Below, in pieces: positions 1 to 10,170 of a DNA stretch of 64,000 nucleotides. The first letter of the stretch is position 1, and every line of letters starts with the position of its first letter. The stretch lies in contig JAILFH010000099.1 of NCBI GenBank assembly GCA_024697645.1, positions 18,863-82,862 of the forward strand, in the 5' to 3' direction. The notes under the pieces are model-generated. The model did no database searches. It had not been told where the DNA came from and saw only the letters and a program-made list of their open reading frames with translations. The position numbers were made by a program, and so were the translations under genes. This DNA comes from Prevotella sp. GTDB lineage: Bacteria; Bacteroidota; Bacteroidia; Bacteroidales; Bacteroidaceae.

Positions 1-1
1 G

Positions 2-1228
2 GTGAAGGGCGTGAGCATGAAAGTGCTGAGTGGACTTCAGCGCCGCTACTGGAGTTTCAGCAAGAAGTCGCTGGTTTCGGGTGGTGATGTGGAACTGAGC
101 GTTGACCAATGGGTTCCCTCGATGCAGGAACACGGAACTTATCTGACACTTGGCGCTTCGTTCGTGAATAAGCACGAGAAAGCCGACGAGGATATTTTCG
201 CAACGCCGGTCTATAAACTGAACCTTCCCGAAAACGTGAATGCGTGGGACGTGAGAGCCAATCTCTCGTCTGGTGGATTCAACGTGCTGGCTGAATATGC
301 TCAGAAGACTCAGGATCCATCTTACGACAACGGATATATCTATCGAAAGGGTTATGTCGCAATGCTTTCTACGTCTTATTCGCAGCGTGGACTGAGCGTA
401 TTGCTACAGGCAAAGCGTTCCGACAATATGTCGTTCCGTTCGCGTCGTTCGATGAATGGAACATCGACGTTCATCAATCATCTGCCCGCATTCACGATGG
501 ATCATACCTATGCACTTGCTGCACTCTATCCTTATGCAACCCATCCCGAAGGTGAGTGGGCCTATCAGGCAGAACTCGGTTATAACTTCAAGAAGAATAC
601 GTTGCTGGGCGGTAAGTATGGAACGGGTGTGAAGGTTAATTTCTCACATGTGCACGCAATTCAGCAGACCCCCCACCCCATCGAGATTCAGCCCAATGAA
701 TACTTCCTGGGAGCAGGTTCGAAGGGCTATGGTTCGAGTTTCTGGAAGTGGGGCGACCAGACCTATTATCAGGACTTGAACATTCAGATTGACAAGCGCG
801 TGACAAAGGATTTCAAGTTGAATCTGATGTATATGAATCAGCGCTATAACAAGACAATCGTCGAAGGTGAAGGCGGAATGATTCATAGCGACATCTTCGT
901 GGCTGAGGGAAAATACAAGATTAACCGAAAGTTGACGCTGCGCGGTGAGTTGCAATATCTCACGACGAAACAAGACGAGGGCGATTGGGCATTTGCCTTA
1001 CTTGAACTCTCGATGTTGCCCCACTGGATGTTCACCATCAGTGATGAGTGGAATTGTGGCGAGACCGACTTGCATTACTATCAGGGACTCGTGACCTACA
1101 ATCTGGGTTCACACCGCATTCAGGCAGGATATGGCCGCACACGTGCGGGATATAACTGCTCAGGTGGTGTTTGCCGCTATGTGCCTGCCCAGAAGGGTTT
1201 CACCATTTCGTATAACTATAATTTCTGA
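2..1228 (+). CDS. DUF6029-type outer-membrane barrel protein, 5' partial
   Basis: About 408 residues can be read from the window edge to a TAA stop. No signal peptide is present and the first possible start (a GTG at base 2) is unconvincing, so the gene probably begins outside the window. The sequence alternates short aromatic, polar beta strands (for example YQAELGYNFKKN, LNLMYMNQRYN, LRGELQYL) and ends in SYNYNF with a C-terminal Phe, which is how outer-membrane beta-barrels of Bacteroidetes look. It resembles the DUF6029 family, which has no assigned function. An Omp28-like lipoprotein gene follows 81 bp downstream on the same strand, so the two may be exported envelope partners. The family call is from memory of the pattern, and barrel topology is inference. 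Confidence 0.6.
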   Translation: MKGVSMKVLSGLQRRYWSFSKKSLVSGGDVELSVDQWVPSMQEHGTYLTLGASFVNKHEKADEDIFATPVYKLNLPENVNAWDVRANLSSGGFNVLAEYAQKTQDPSYDNGYIYRKGYVAMLSTSYSQRGLSVLLQAKRSDNMSFRSRRSMNGTSTFINHLPAFTMDHTYALAALYPYATHPEGEWAYQAELGYNFKKNTLLGGKYGTGVKVNFSHVHAIQQTPHPIEIQPNEYFLGAGSKGYGSSFWKWGDQTYYQDLNIQIDKRVTKDFKLNLMYMNQRYNKTIVEGEGGMIHSDIFVAEGKYKINRKLTLRGELQYLTTKQDEGDWAFALLELSMLPHWMFTISDEWNCGETDLHYYQGLVTYNLGSHRIQAGYGRTRAGYNCSGGVCRYVPAQKGFTISYNYNF

Positions 1229-1309
1229 TTAATAAAAAACAAACGAAGGTAGTCTTGAAAGGTTTCATAAAGAGCACCCGCAGAGACGACCTTCTGAAAG
1301 ATATAGATA

Positions 1310-2134
1310 ATGAAGAAAATTTGTCTTTTAGGAATCATAGCAATGGTTGCGGCGGCTTGCAGCAATATTGAAGAGGATGAGCGCTACATCTACGTTCAGC
1401 CTGCTGAGGTGCAGCGCGCTGTGCTCATCGAGGATTTCACGGGTCAGCGCTGCGTGAATTGTCCGAATGCAACCAATGCGATACACGAACTGCAGCAGCA
1501 GTATGGCGAGGAAAACATCATTGCCGTTGCCATTCATAGTGGTCCCTTTGCTCATCGCAACACGCTGACGAGCCCATTCCTCAGTGATTTGGGTACGACT
1601 GATGGCGACAACTACTATACTCACTGGGGCATTGAGGCTCAGCCGGGCGTGAAAATCAATCGTCAGAGTCCTATATACGATACTTCGCAGTATGCTGCAG
1701 CAGTGACGAGCGAACTGAAGAAGACGTCGCCGATTGATTTCGATACGATTCAGGCAGTTGTCGTTGACGGAAACCTGAAGGTGTTGATACGGCCTTCGCT
1801 TCCTTCAGAGAATATCGATGCGAAATTGCAGGTATGGGTTGTTGAAGATTCCATCAATAGCGGAACTCCCGAAAGAAAGTATGCGCAATATATGCCCGAC
1901 GGTACGACAAATACCGAATATGTACATAATCACGTCTATCGCGCTTCACTCACGCAAGACCTTTATGGTGACGCCGTCAAGTTTAGCGCAAAGGAAGGAT
2001 TTGTCGTTGACGCAATCAACTATAGTCTAGATGTCAGTAGCACCTGGAATCTCGACAATCTGTCGGTCGTCGTATTCTTCTGGAACGAGACCGATGGCGT
2101 TTTACAGGCAAAGCGCGTGAAGGTTGTGCAGTAG
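1310..2134 (+). CDS. Omp28-related lipoprotein with thioredoxin-like fold
   Basis: 274 residues. The N-terminus MKKICLLGIIAMVAAAC is a lipoprotein signal with the lipobox ending at Cys17, so the protein should be anchored in the envelope. Residues about 35-160 look like an Omp28/thioredoxin-like domain, with the CVNCP motif near residue 48 in the place of the CxxC redox centre, followed by ELQQQYGEENIIAVAIHSG. The rest is a beta-rich Omp28 C-terminal region. The family is named for a Porphyromonas gingivalis surface protein of unclear role; a redox function is possible because both cysteines are kept. It follows the DUF6029-type gene and precedes mutS by 74 bp on the same strand. No terminator is visible between them, so read-through into mutS is possible. 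Confidence 0.75.
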   Translation: MKKICLLGIIAMVAAACSNIEEDERYIYVQPAEVQRAVLIEDFTGQRCVNCPNATNAIHELQQQYGEENIIAVAIHSGPFAHRNTLTSPFLSDLGTTDGDNYYTHWGIEAQPGVKINRQSPIYDTSQYAAAVTSELKKTSPIDFDTIQAVVVDGNLKVLIRPSLPSENIDAKLQVWVVEDSINSGTPERKYAQYMPDGTTNTEYVHNHVYRASLTQDLYGDAVKFSAKEGFVVDAINYSLDVSSTWNLDNLSVVVFFWNETDGVLQAKRVKVVQ

Positions 2135-2208
2135 AATTCGGAGGATTTCTGCAATGGAATCTGACATTTGAAATAGATAAAGGACTTGTAAAAGTATAAG
2201 AAAAGTAA

Positions 2209-4845
2209 ATGGCAGTAAAAGATAAGGGCTTGACGCCAATGATGAAACAGTTCTTCACGTTCAAGGAGAAATATCCTGATGCGGTGTTGCTGTTTCGTTG
2301 TGGCGACTTCTATGAAACATATAGCGAGGATGCGGTGATTGCTTCACGCATTCTGGGCATCACGCTCACCCGACGCAATAATGGCGGAAACACGGGTGAT
2401 ACAGAGATGGCTGGATTTCCGCATCATGCCCTTGACACGTATCTCCCGAAACTCATTCGGGCAGGACGTCGTGTAGCCATTTGCGACCAACTCGAAGACC
2501 CGAAACTCACAAAGACGCTCGTCAAGCGTGGTGTAACTGAACTGGTGACGCCAGGTGTTGCGATGGGCGACAATGTGCTGAACTATAAGGAGAATAACTT
2601 CCTCGCCGCCGTTCATTTCGGAAAGGCTGCCTGTGGTGTTGCTTTCCTCGATATCTCTACGGGTGAATTCCTTACGGGCGAGGGAACCTACGACTATGTT
2701 GACAAACTCCTTGGCAATTTCCAGCCGAAGGAGGTTCTTTATTGTCGCGAGCGCAAGCAGGACTTTGAGCGTTTCTTCGGAGCCCATCGTACAGGTCAGT
2801 ATTCAGTTTTCGAACTCGACGACTGGGTATTTACGGAGCAGACCGCGCGCCAGAAACTACTGAAGCATTTCGGTACGAAGTCGCTGAAGGGATTTGGCGT
2901 TGACCATTTACACAGTGGTGTTGTGGCTTCTGGAGCCATTATGCAGTATCTGGAGTTGACGCAACACACGATGGTGGCCCACATCACGCATCTGCAGCGC
3001 ATCGAGGAGGATAAATACGTCAGACTGGATAAGTTCACGATTCGCTCGCTGGAATTGGTGCAGCCGATGCAGGAAGACGGTTTGTCACTGCTTTCGGTGA
3101 TTGACCGCACTACAACGCCCATGGGAGGCAGAATGCTTCATCGCTGGCTCATCTTCCCGTTGAAGGACGTTCAGCCCATCAATCAGCGCCTGGAGGTAGT
3201 AGAATATTTCTTCCGTGAGCCTTCGTTCCGATATCTTATAGACGAACAGTTACAGCGTATTGGCGACCTCGAACGTATTATTTCAAAAGTGGCCGTGGGT
3301 AGAGTTTCACCGCGAGAAGTGGTGCAACTGAAGATAGCGCTGACGGCCATTGAACCAATCAAGAAGGCTTGTCTTGCGGCAGAGAATGAAAGTCTGCGCC
3401 GCGTGGGTGAAAGACTGAATGTCTGTGAAACTCTTCGTGAGCGCATTGCCCGTGAGATACAGCCAGACCCGCCTCAGTTGGTGTCGAAGGGAAACGTCAT
3501 TGCTGCTGGATATAATCAGGAACTCGATGACCTTCGCAATATTTCGCAGAATGGTCGCAGTTACTTGCTGCAGATTCAGGAGCGCGAAAGTCAGCAGACG
3601 GGTATTTCGTCGTTGAAGGTGGGCTATAACAACGTGTTTGGCTATTATCTGGAAGTTCGAAACACTTATAAGGACCATGTGCCGCAGGACTGGATTCGCA
3701 AGCAGACGCTTGCGCAAGCCGAGCGATACATCACGCAGGAACTGAAGGAATACGAGGAGAAGATTCTCGGTGCTGACGAAAAGATTCTTTCACTTGAGGA
3801 ACGCCTTTTCAACGAACTGATTACAGAGATGAAGGAATTCATTTCTGATATTCAGACGAATGCGACTGTCATTGCCCAATTGGATTGCCTGTTGTCGTTT
3901 GCCAAGACGGCTGAGGAGAATCGCTACGTAAGGCCAGTGGTGAGCGACGATGACGTGCTGGATATTCATCAGGGTCGTCATCCCGTGATTGAACAGCAAA
4001 TGCCTGTAGGCGAACGCTATGTGCCAAACGACGTGATGCTCGATACGGAAAAGCAGCAAATCATCATCATTACGGGTCCGAATATGGCGGGTAAATCTGC
4101 GTTGTTGCGTCAGACGGCTTTGATTACGCTATTGGCCCAAATCGGTTCTTTCGTTCCCGCAGAGAGTGCGAGAATCGGTCTGGTCGATAAAATCTTCACC
4201 CGCGTTGGTGCCAGCGATAATATTTCGTTGGGCGAATCGACGTTTATGGTGGAGATGACGGAGGCAGCCGATATATTAAATAATGTCACGCCGCGCTCAC
4301 TCGTGCTTTTCGATGAGTTGGGACGAGGTACAAGTACCTACGACGGTATTTCCATCGCGTGGGCAATTGTAGAGCATCTACATGAACACCCGAAGGCTCG
4401 TGCCCGAACGCTTTTCGCCACACACTATCACGAATTGAACGAAATGGAAAAGACGTTCAAGCGCATTAAGAATTATAATGTGTCAGTAAAAGAGGTTGAC
4501 GGAAAGGTGATTTTCCTGCGCAAGTTGGAACGTGGCGGTTCCGAGCACTCGTTTGGTATTCACGTGGCTGATATTGCTGGAATGCCGAAGAGTATCGTGA
4601 AGCGCGCTAACGTGATTCTGAAGCAATTGGAAGAAAATAATAGTGGTGGCTCAGCAGTGACTAAGCCTTCGGTGGAAACCATCAACCAGAGCCGCGAAGG
4701 CATGCAACTTTCTTTCTTCCAGTTGGATGATCCCGTACTGACGCAGATTCGCGATGAGATACTCAACCTCGACATTAATAATCTGACACCAGTTGAGGCT
4801 CTGAACAAGTTGAATGAAATCAAAAAAATAGTGGGAGGAAAATAA
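2209..4845 (+). CDS. mutS: DNA mismatch repair protein MutS
   Basis: 878 residues, a normal MutS length. MutS recognises base mismatches and small loops in DNA and recruits MutL. The mismatch-contact loop CGDFYE is at residues 31-36, with Phe34 and Glu36 as the conserved F-x-E pair. The Walker A motif GPNMAGKS is at 623-630, the Walker B/signature [16 protein letters not shown] near 700, and the ATPase His follows in [10 protein letters not shown]. The C-terminal tail ([15 protein letters not shown]) matches the small dimerisation segment of MutS1. The ATG start precedes [15 protein letters not shown], the family's usual beginning. A strong hairpin overlaps the stop codon, ending the unit before the convergent lgt gene. 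Confidence 0.97.
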   Translation: MAVKDKGLTPMMKQFFTFKEKYPDAVLLFRCGDFYETYSEDAVIASRILGITLTRRNNGGNTGDTEMAGFPHHALDTYLPKLIRAGRRVAICDQLEDPKLTKTLVKRGVTELVTPGVAMGDNVLNYKENNFLAAVHFGKAACGVAFLDISTGEFLTGEGTYDYVDKLLGNFQPKEVLYCRERKQDFERFFGAHRTGQYSVFELDDWVFTEQTARQKLLKHFGTKSLKGFGVDHLHSGVVASGAIMQYLELTQHTMVAHITHLQRIEEDKYVRLDKFTIRSLELVQPMQEDGLSLLSVIDRTTTPMGGRMLHRWLIFPLKDVQPINQRLEVVEYFFREPSFRYLIDEQLQRIGDLERIISKVAVGRVSPREVVQLKIALTAIEPIKKACLAAENESLRRVGERLNVCETLRERIAREIQPDPPQLVSKGNVIAAGYNQELDDLRNISQNGRSYLLQIQERESQQTGISSLKVGYNNVFGYYLEVRNTYKDHVPQDWIRKQTLAQAERYITQELKEYEEKILGADEKILSLEERLFNELITEMKEFISDIQTNATVIAQLDCLLSFAKTAEENRYVRPVVSDDDVLDIHQGRHPVIEQQMPVGERYVPNDVMLDTEKQQIIIITGPNMAGKSALLRQTALITLLAQIGSFVPAESARIGLVDKIFTRVGASDNISLGESTFMVEMTEAADILNNVTPRSLVLFDELGRGTSTYDGISIAWAIVEHLHEHPKARARTLFATHYHELNEMEKTFKRIKNYNVSVKEVDGKVIFLRKLERGGSEHSFGIHVADIAGMPKSIVKRANVILKQLEENNSGGSAVTKPSVETINQSREGMQLSFFQLDDPVLTQIRDEILNLDINNLTPVEALNKLNEIKKIVGGK

Positions 4846-4863
4846 ATCCTCCCACAACTTTTT
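4831..4863 (+). terminator. Intrinsic terminator overlapping the mutS stop
   Basis: A perfect 9-bp stem, GTGGGAGGA (4831-4839) and TCCTCCCAC (4847-4855), with a 7-nt loop that contains the TAA stop of mutS, is followed by AACTTTTTA. The stem begins inside the last codons of mutS. Confidence 0.85.
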
Positions 4864-4927
4864 ATAGTGACTTTTGTTATTGTCTTAATTGATAGAAGCC
4901 GTTGCTTTTATTGATAGAAGTTGAACC

Positions 4928-5851
4928 TTATTTGGCCCCCAGTCGCTTCATCCATTTGCCGCCAAGCATACAGGCAACACCAACGACGATGAACGGAACC
5001 GAGAGCAACTGTCCCATGTTGAAGAGCATTCCTGCTTCAAAGTCCACTTGGTCAGCCTTCGTATATTCAATGAAGAAGCGGAAGGTGAAGATAAGTGTCA
5101 GGACAAGTCCGAAGAAGAAACCACTACCCACGGGTTTCGGATAGCGCAAGGGAGCAACTTCATTGGCCCAACGTGTTTCCTTTACCGTTTTGCTGACAGG
5201 AGGATTTACCTTCTTGCTGCGCTGATAGCACCAGAACATCACGAAGATGAAGCAGAAATAGGCCAAGGCTTCGTAGAGTTGTCCAGGATGGCGCGGAACA
5301 TTATCGACTTGCTCGAAGATGAAGGCCCAGGGCAGATCTGTCGGCTTACCGATAATCTCTGAATTCATCAGGTTGCCCAAGCGGATGAAGCAGGCGGCAA
5401 TAGGTGTGGCGATTGCGATATCGTCGAGTACATGCCAGATGTTCATCTTCGTATTGCGGCAATAGAGCCAGAGGGCAAGCATCAGTCCAAGTGTTCCACC
5501 ATGAGAGGCGAGGCCTGCATAACCTGTATATTTCCAACTTCCGTCAGCCATTTGGTGCATGGGCACGAACATCTCGATGATGTGGGTTCCCGACGACAGG
5601 AAATAGTCGGGTTCATAGAACAGACAATGTCCCAGACGTGCGCCCACAAGAATGCCGATGAAGCAATAGATGAACAACGGGTCGAACAGTTCGTCCTTAA
5701 TCTTCTGGTCTTTATAGAGCCATTTCACCATGAAGTATGATCCGACAAGACCCACCAACCAGCACATTCCATACCAGCGAAGCGTAATAGGTCCGATATG
5801 TCCCATCACATCGCTTGGGTTCCAGTTGATATAATTCAAAAGTTCTATCAT
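4928..5851 (-). CDS. lgt: Prolipoprotein diacylglyceryl transferase
   Basis: 307 residues, polytopic inner-membrane enzyme that transfers diacylglycerol from phosphatidylglycerol to the lipobox cysteine of prolipoproteins, the first step of lipoprotein maturation. The Lgt signature is clear: RLGNLMNSEIIGKPTDLPWA near residues 157-176, preceded by SHGGTLGLMLALW and the first motif GARLGHCLFYEPDY. About seven hydrophobic segments are present. The ATG at 5849-5851 (MIELLNYINWNPS) is the usual start. It lies downstream of ychF on the same strand with an 88-bp gap. Several lipoproteins in this window (1310, 45117, 45630) would be its substrates. Confidence 0.95.
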   Translation of the reverse strand: MIELLNYINWNPSDVMGHIGPITLRWYGMCWLVGLVGSYFMVKWLYKDQKIKDELFDPLFIYCFIGILVGARLGHCLFYEPDYFLSSGTHIIEMFVPMHQMADGSWKYTGYAGLASHGGTLGLMLALWLYCRNTKMNIWHVLDDIAIATPIAACFIRLGNLMNSEIIGKPTDLPWAFIFEQVDNVPRHPGQLYEALAYFCFIFVMFWCYQRSKKVNPPVSKTVKETRWANEVAPLRYPKPVGSGFFFGLVLTLIFTFRFFIEYTKADQVDFEAGMLFNMGQLLSVPFIVVGVACMLGGKWMKRLGAK

Positions 5852-5939
5852 AGTTTGATGCTTTATGCTGGATTTTTCCAGATTTTATAGATTATCTAAA
5901 CAATCTGGATATTCCTAAAGATTTGTATGCTTTTATTGT

Positions 5940-7040
5940 TTATACGTTGAAGCGGAAGTGCATAATGTCGCCATCCTGTACGACATATTCCTTACCTTCG
6001 ATGCCCATTTTACCTGCATCGCGTACGGCTGCCTCAGAACCATATTTGATATAGTCGTCGTACTTGATGACCTCGGCGCGAATGAAGCCCTTCTCGAAGT
6101 CGGTATGGATGACACCTGCGCATTGAGGAGCCTTCCAGCCGCGCTTGTAGGTCCAAGCCTTCACTTCCATTTCGCCAGCGGTGATAAATGTTTCGAGGTT
6201 CAGCAGCGAGTAGGCCTTCTTGATGAGGCGGTTCACGCCACTTTCCTCCAGCCCGAGTTCCTCCAGGAAGAGTTGCTTGTCCTCATAGGTCTCGAGTTCG
6301 GCAATGTCTTCTTCGGTCTTGGCAGCGATAATCATCACTTCTGCACCTTCTTCCTCAGCGACTTTCTCCACACGGGCGCTGTATTCATTACCCGATTTGG
6401 CAGAGGCTTCATCTACATTGCAAACATAGAGTACGGGCTTTGTCGTGAGCAGGAAAAGATTGCGGGCCGCATCCTGTTCATCCTTCGTGTCAAACTCCAC
6501 CACGCGTGCATTCTTGCCTTGTTCGAGCACTTCCTTATAAGCCTTCAGCACGGTGAATTCCACCTTTGCATCCTTGTTGCCTGCAGCAGCGGCCTTCTCG
6601 GTCTTGGCTATACGGGCATCAACGGTTTCGAGGTCTTTCAACTGAAGTTCGGTGTCGATGATTTCCTTGTCGCGAATTGGGTCAATGGTGCCGTCAACAT
6701 GGGTAATATTGTCATCGTCGAAACAACGCAATACATGAATGATCGCATCGGTTTCGCGAATATTTCCGAGGAACTTGTTGCCCAGACCTTCACCCTTCGA
6801 GGCACCCTTCACCAGTCCTGCAATATCAACGATTTCGCAGGTGGCAGGAACGATGCGTCCCGGATGAACCAGTTCGGCAAGTTTCGTCAGGCGCTCGTCA
6901 GGAACAGTGATAACGCCAACGTTTGGTTCTATCGTGCAAAACGGAAAGTTTGCTGCCTGTGCCTTTGCACTCGACAGACAGTTGAAAAGGGTGGACTTAC
7001 CCACGTTTGGCAGTCCTACAATACCACATTTTAGTGCCAT
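5940..7040 (-). CDS. ychF: Redox-regulated P-loop ATPase YchF
   Basis: 366 residues, close to the 363 usual for YchF, an Obg-class P-loop NTPase that prefers ATP, binds ribosomes and is linked to stress control. Walker [10 protein letters not shown] is at residues 8-16, the G3 motif is [20 protein letters not shown] near 72-91, and the base-recognition motif is NVDE, the altered NKxD that gives ATP preference. The coiled-coil middle ([15 protein letters not shown]) and a C-terminal TGS domain ([25 protein letters not shown] split across that region) are in the expected order. A good Bacteroidetes promoter lies just upstream. Confidence 0.96.
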   Translation of the reverse strand: MALKCGIVGLPNVGKSTLFNCLSSAKAQAANFPFCTIEPNVGVITVPDERLTKLAELVHPGRIVPATCEIVDIAGLVKGASKGEGLGNKFLGNIRETDAIIHVLRCFDDDNITHVDGTIDPIRDKEIIDTELQLKDLETVDARIAKTEKAAAAGNKDAKVEFTVLKAYKEVLEQGKNARVVEFDTKDEQDAARNLFLLTTKPVLYVCNVDEASAKSGNEYSARVEKVAEEEGAEVMIIAAKTEEDIAELETYEDKQLFLEELGLEESGVNRLIKKAYSLLNLETFITAGEMEVKAWTYKRGWKAPQCAGVIHTDFEKGFIRAEVIKYDDYIKYGSEAAVRDAGKMGIEGKEYVVQDGDIMHFRFNV

Positions 7041-7068
7041 ATTTTCTTCTTTGTTGTTTTATTTCGTG

Positions 7069-7100
7069 CAAAAGTACTACAAAAAAGTGAGAAACGCAAA
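7069..7100 (-). promoter_or_regulatory. Promoter for ychF
   Basis: On the minus strand the -7 box TACTTTTG occupies 7076-7069 and a -33 TTTG occupies 7100-7097 with 20 bp between, the spacing expected for Bacteroidetes sigma-ABfr promoters. The start codon of ychF is about 29 bp downstream. Confidence 0.7.
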
Positions 7101-7163
7101 TTGCAAGCCCGTTTTTCTGTTTTGAAGGAAAAAAGGCTGTGTCAGCAGGTTTCTTTCGTTAGG

Positions 7164-8483
7164 CTATTTTTTGGAGGATTTCAGCAGTGGCATCCTGCGT
7201 CCGTAGGTGAGCATTCGCCAAATCCATTCGAGTGGACCGAACTGGAAGAAATGAAGCCAGAGGGCACTGACGAGGACCTGTGAGAGGAAGACGCAGAGGG
7301 CAAGCATTTCGGTGGTGAGCAGACTGATATTGGCGCCGAGACCGAAGCCTATGCCGTAGCAAAGTAGAATGCCGCAAATGGATTGCGAGAGATAATTGGT
7401 AAGGGCCATTCTGCCTGGATAGGCGAGCATTTGCCAAATGGGAGCCTGAGCGTTTCTGCGGAAGAGCAGGGTGAGACCAGCAATATAGGCAAGGCCGAGT
7501 GGATAGACGCTAAGTGTATAGAGGAGGCTATGGACAATATTTCCGAAGGGATGGCCCTGTGTCGCACTCCAAGCATAGACAAACGAGAGTGGCAATCCGA
7601 GACAAATCCCCCACCCTACTAATCGCTGCAGAAATTTCTGAATGTCTAAAGGTTGGTCGTCAGTCAGGGTTGTTCCTGGTGTGACAGCAGCATAGAGTCG
7701 ACGTTTACCGATATAAAGTCCTATAAGGAAGAGGCCGAGAACCTTGAAATAGCGGTTGCCTTCCACAAATTCCCAGAGTCGTTCCCATGCGCCCTGCATG
7801 AGGAATTGGCTTACGCCCCGATAACTGTCAGCGTCGCGAAGCCAAGTGCCGAAATTCTCTTCGTTGATGCCATATTCAGCGCAGGTGTCCCACCAAAGCC
7901 GATAGGGCACTTCAGCCAATGAAAATCCTAATGCCGCACGCAGGATTTCAATGCCAATTGGCAAGAGTAGGAAGAAGGCAGCCCATCGTAGAATATTACG
8001 ATTGCTGCAACCCCAGAAGAGTGGAAGGAGCATTCCCATGAGTGCATAGAGCAACAGAATGTCGCCACTCCAGATGAGAAGTAGATGGCAAAGGCCAATG
8101 ATGGCGAGAATCGTCATGCGACGATAGAAGATGAGAAAGCCTCGGCGCGTCTGTGGTTTGCCGTCAGGACCAAGCGGACTTCGCTGCATGATATTGCCGA
8201 TGATGATGGAAAAACCAATGCCAAACAGAATGGAGAAAATCGTGTAGAACTTGCCGTCGACGAAGACATAGAGAAGGAACTGAATCACTCGGTCAATGCC
8301 TGGTGCAGGGAGTTGTTCCAGGGCTTCAGGCGTTTGGAATGTCCATAGCGAGAACTCGGGGAAATTGGCAAGGATGATGCCCAGCAATGCGAATCCACGC
8401 AGTGCATCGAGCACTACGAAACGCTTCTTGACAGGGCCTACTGCCTGATTCTTATCTGTGGTCTGATGGTTTTCTGTTGTCAT
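7164..8483 (-). CDS. DUF418 family membrane protein
   Basis: 439 residues. The N-terminus after a short hydrophilic tail reads VKKRFVVLDALRGFALLGIILANFPEFSL, the typical opening of DUF418/YeiB-type membrane proteins, and about ten hydrophobic segments follow. The C-terminal block (LFRRNAQAPIWQMLAYPGRMALTNYLSQS, given here in parts) with GRMALTNYLSQSI matches the DUF418 domain proper. The function of this family is not settled; it is related to acyltransferase-like DUF1624 proteins. It is transcribed towards ychF with a 123-bp gap and stands downstream of the sulfatase gene after a 116-bp gap. Start is the ATG at 8481-8483. Confidence 0.85.
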   Translation of the reverse strand: MTTENHQTTDKNQAVGPVKKRFVVLDALRGFALLGIILANFPEFSLWTFQTPEALEQLPAPGIDRVIQFLLYVFVDGKFYTIFSILFGIGFSIIIGNIMQRSPLGPDGKPQTRRGFLIFYRRMTILAIIGLCHLLLIWSGDILLLYALMGMLLPLFWGCSNRNILRWAAFFLLLPIGIEILRAALGFSLAEVPYRLWWDTCAEYGINEENFGTWLRDADSYRGVSQFLMQGAWERLWEFVEGNRYFKVLGLFLIGLYIGKRRLYAAVTPGTTLTDDQPLDIQKFLQRLVGWGICLGLPLSFVYAWSATQGHPFGNIVHSLLYTLSVYPLGLAYIAGLTLLFRRNAQAPIWQMLAYPGRMALTNYLSQSICGILLCYGIGFGLGANISLLTTEMLALCVFLSQVLVSALWLHFFQFGPLEWIWRMLTYGRRMPLLKSSKK

Positions 8484-8599
8484 GTTTATGTGAGATAAAT
8501 TGTTGACTTAAATCAATCTAAATGCAAGAAATTGCATCGTGAAAACGTATTTTCAGTGAATATGAATGCAGAATTTTGTTAAGTGGGAGCGCGCTTTAA

Positions 8600-10144
8600 T
8601 CAGTCAGGGAGTGTCACGGGAAAGAGTTCGTTTGGCGTGTGGTCGCGATGGATGAATGCTTTCATCTGGCGGACTATATCTGGGTATTCTGTTGCAACGT
8701 TGTGGTCTTCATGCAGGTCATTACTGAGGTCGTAGAGCCTGCATTTACCGCGTTCCACAACGAGTTTCCACTGTCCCATGCGTACACCAATCATGTCGGT
8801 TTCGTGGAATTCCCAATAGAGATGGTCATGCTGCTGTTGCTGTCCTTTGCCTGTGAGCGTGGGCAGAATGGAAATGCCATCGAACCAATCATTCTTTAGC
8901 CGTTTGTTGCGATAGGCTTCAGGAAAGTCGCTGATGCCGGCAATGTCGCAGAAGGTCGGCATGAGGTCGTAAAAGGCAAAGGGCTGATGGCTAACGGAAC
9001 CCGCTTCCACATGTCCAGGCCAACGCACGATGAACGGAATACGGATTCCACCTTCGTGGGTGCTTCGCTTCAGACCTCTCAACAACCCGTCGCGGTTGAA
9101 GAATCCAGGATCTCCCCCACCCTCTTCGTGAGGTCCGTTGTCGGATGTGAATATGAGGATAGTGTTGTCAGCCAAGCCTTTTTCTTCGAGTTTCTCCATA
9201 ATTTCGCCGACTTGTTGATCCAGTCGGGCAATCATGGCAGCAAACTCAGCATGGGCATAGTTGGTGGGATTATATCGAGATGGTTCCTGACCGCTGAATG
9301 TCTTCTCCCCTGCCCCACCCTGCTTTGGGTCGAACTGCTGCTTGTATGCCATCAAAAGTGAATCTTCTGGTTGGCGCAGTTCAGCATGTGGGAGTGTGTA
9401 GGTTAGGAACCCAATAAAGGGTTGGTCTGCATGTTGATGATCGAGCCAGCGCAAGGCTTCCTGATGGATGATTTCTGCAGAATATTGTTCGCGGTTGTTG
9501 TAGTCTTCGCCATACATTTTATGTTCAATATTCTGCCCTAATACGACACGAACAACGGCTGTATCACCTCGTTCAGGGCTGTATCGATTGAGGAAATTCG
9601 GGAAGTAGAGATGCGCCTGGAACTGGCAGATATACCCAAAGAATTCGTCGATTCCTCGCTTGTCGGGTGTAGAAATCGAACCCTCATAGCCACCAGCCCA
9701 TTTGCCGAAGAGTCCCGTTCGGTAACCATTTCGTTTGAAAATCTCGGGAAGGATGATGTGGGCGGTGTCGTAAGGTTCCTGCCCTGCTGTGCCGAAATCG
9801 GTGTTCTGTCCGTACAGAACGGTGTGATTCTTGTTCCAGTATTCACGGTTTCCACGCACGTGAGTGTGTCCGGTATGCTGGCCTGTCATCAGTGTAGCAC
9901 GCGAAGGAGCCGATACGGGACTGCCACAATAGGCGTCTGTGAAACGCATTCCCTCGGCAGCAAGTCGGTCGATATTGGGAGTCCGAATGTACTTTTGCCC
10001 ATAACACGCCAAGTCGCCATAGCCCATGTCGTCGCACATTATATATAATATGTTCGGACGTTGCTGGGCCAGGACTGACGGCAGACTCAATGCCGTAGCA
10101 CCAAGTGTGAGCAATAGTCGCGGTTTTCTTCTCGTTTCTTTCAT
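8600..10144 (-). CDS. S-type arylsulfatase, secreted
   Basis: 514 residues with a signal peptide (residues 1-26, LLLTLGATALSLPSVLAQ). Sulfatases hydrolyse sulfate esters and need a formylglycine made from Cys or Ser in the C/S-x-P-S/A-R motif. Here the motif is SAPSR at 78-82, so the residue to be converted is Ser78 and maturation would need an anaerobic radical-SAM sulfatase-maturing enzyme, which is not encoded in this window. The metal ligands CDDMG (37-41) and SDNGPHEEGG are present. Substrate cannot be read from sequence; gut and oral Bacteroidales use such enzymes on sulfated glycans. polA lies 26 bp upstream on the same strand, so the sulfatase may be transcribed by read-through from it. 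Confidence 0.92.
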   Translation of the reverse strand: MKETRRKPRLLLTLGATALSLPSVLAQQRPNILYIMCDDMGYGDLACYGQKYIRTPNIDRLAAEGMRFTDAYCGSPVSAPSRATLMTGQHTGHTHVRGNREYWNKNHTVLYGQNTDFGTAGQEPYDTAHIILPEIFKRNGYRTGLFGKWAGGYEGSISTPDKRGIDEFFGYICQFQAHLYFPNFLNRYSPERGDTAVVRVVLGQNIEHKMYGEDYNNREQYSAEIIHQEALRWLDHQHADQPFIGFLTYTLPHAELRQPEDSLLMAYKQQFDPKQGGAGEKTFSGQEPSRYNPTNYAHAEFAAMIARLDQQVGEIMEKLEEKGLADNTILIFTSDNGPHEEGGGDPGFFNRDGLLRGLKRSTHEGGIRIPFIVRWPGHVEAGSVSHQPFAFYDLMPTFCDIAGISDFPEAYRNKRLKNDWFDGISILPTLTGKGQQQQHDHLYWEFHETDMIGVRMGQWKLVVERGKCRLYDLSNDLHEDHNVATEYPDIVRQMKAFIHRDHTPNELFPVTLPD

Positions 10145-10170
10145 CGGTCCTCCTTTTCACTTGAGAATGA

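Noticed and set aside
5958..7034. 358-codon ORF antisense to ychF
   Set aside because: It lies wholly over a highly conserved gene, has no ribosome site or family resemblance, and arises from the codon usage of ychF.
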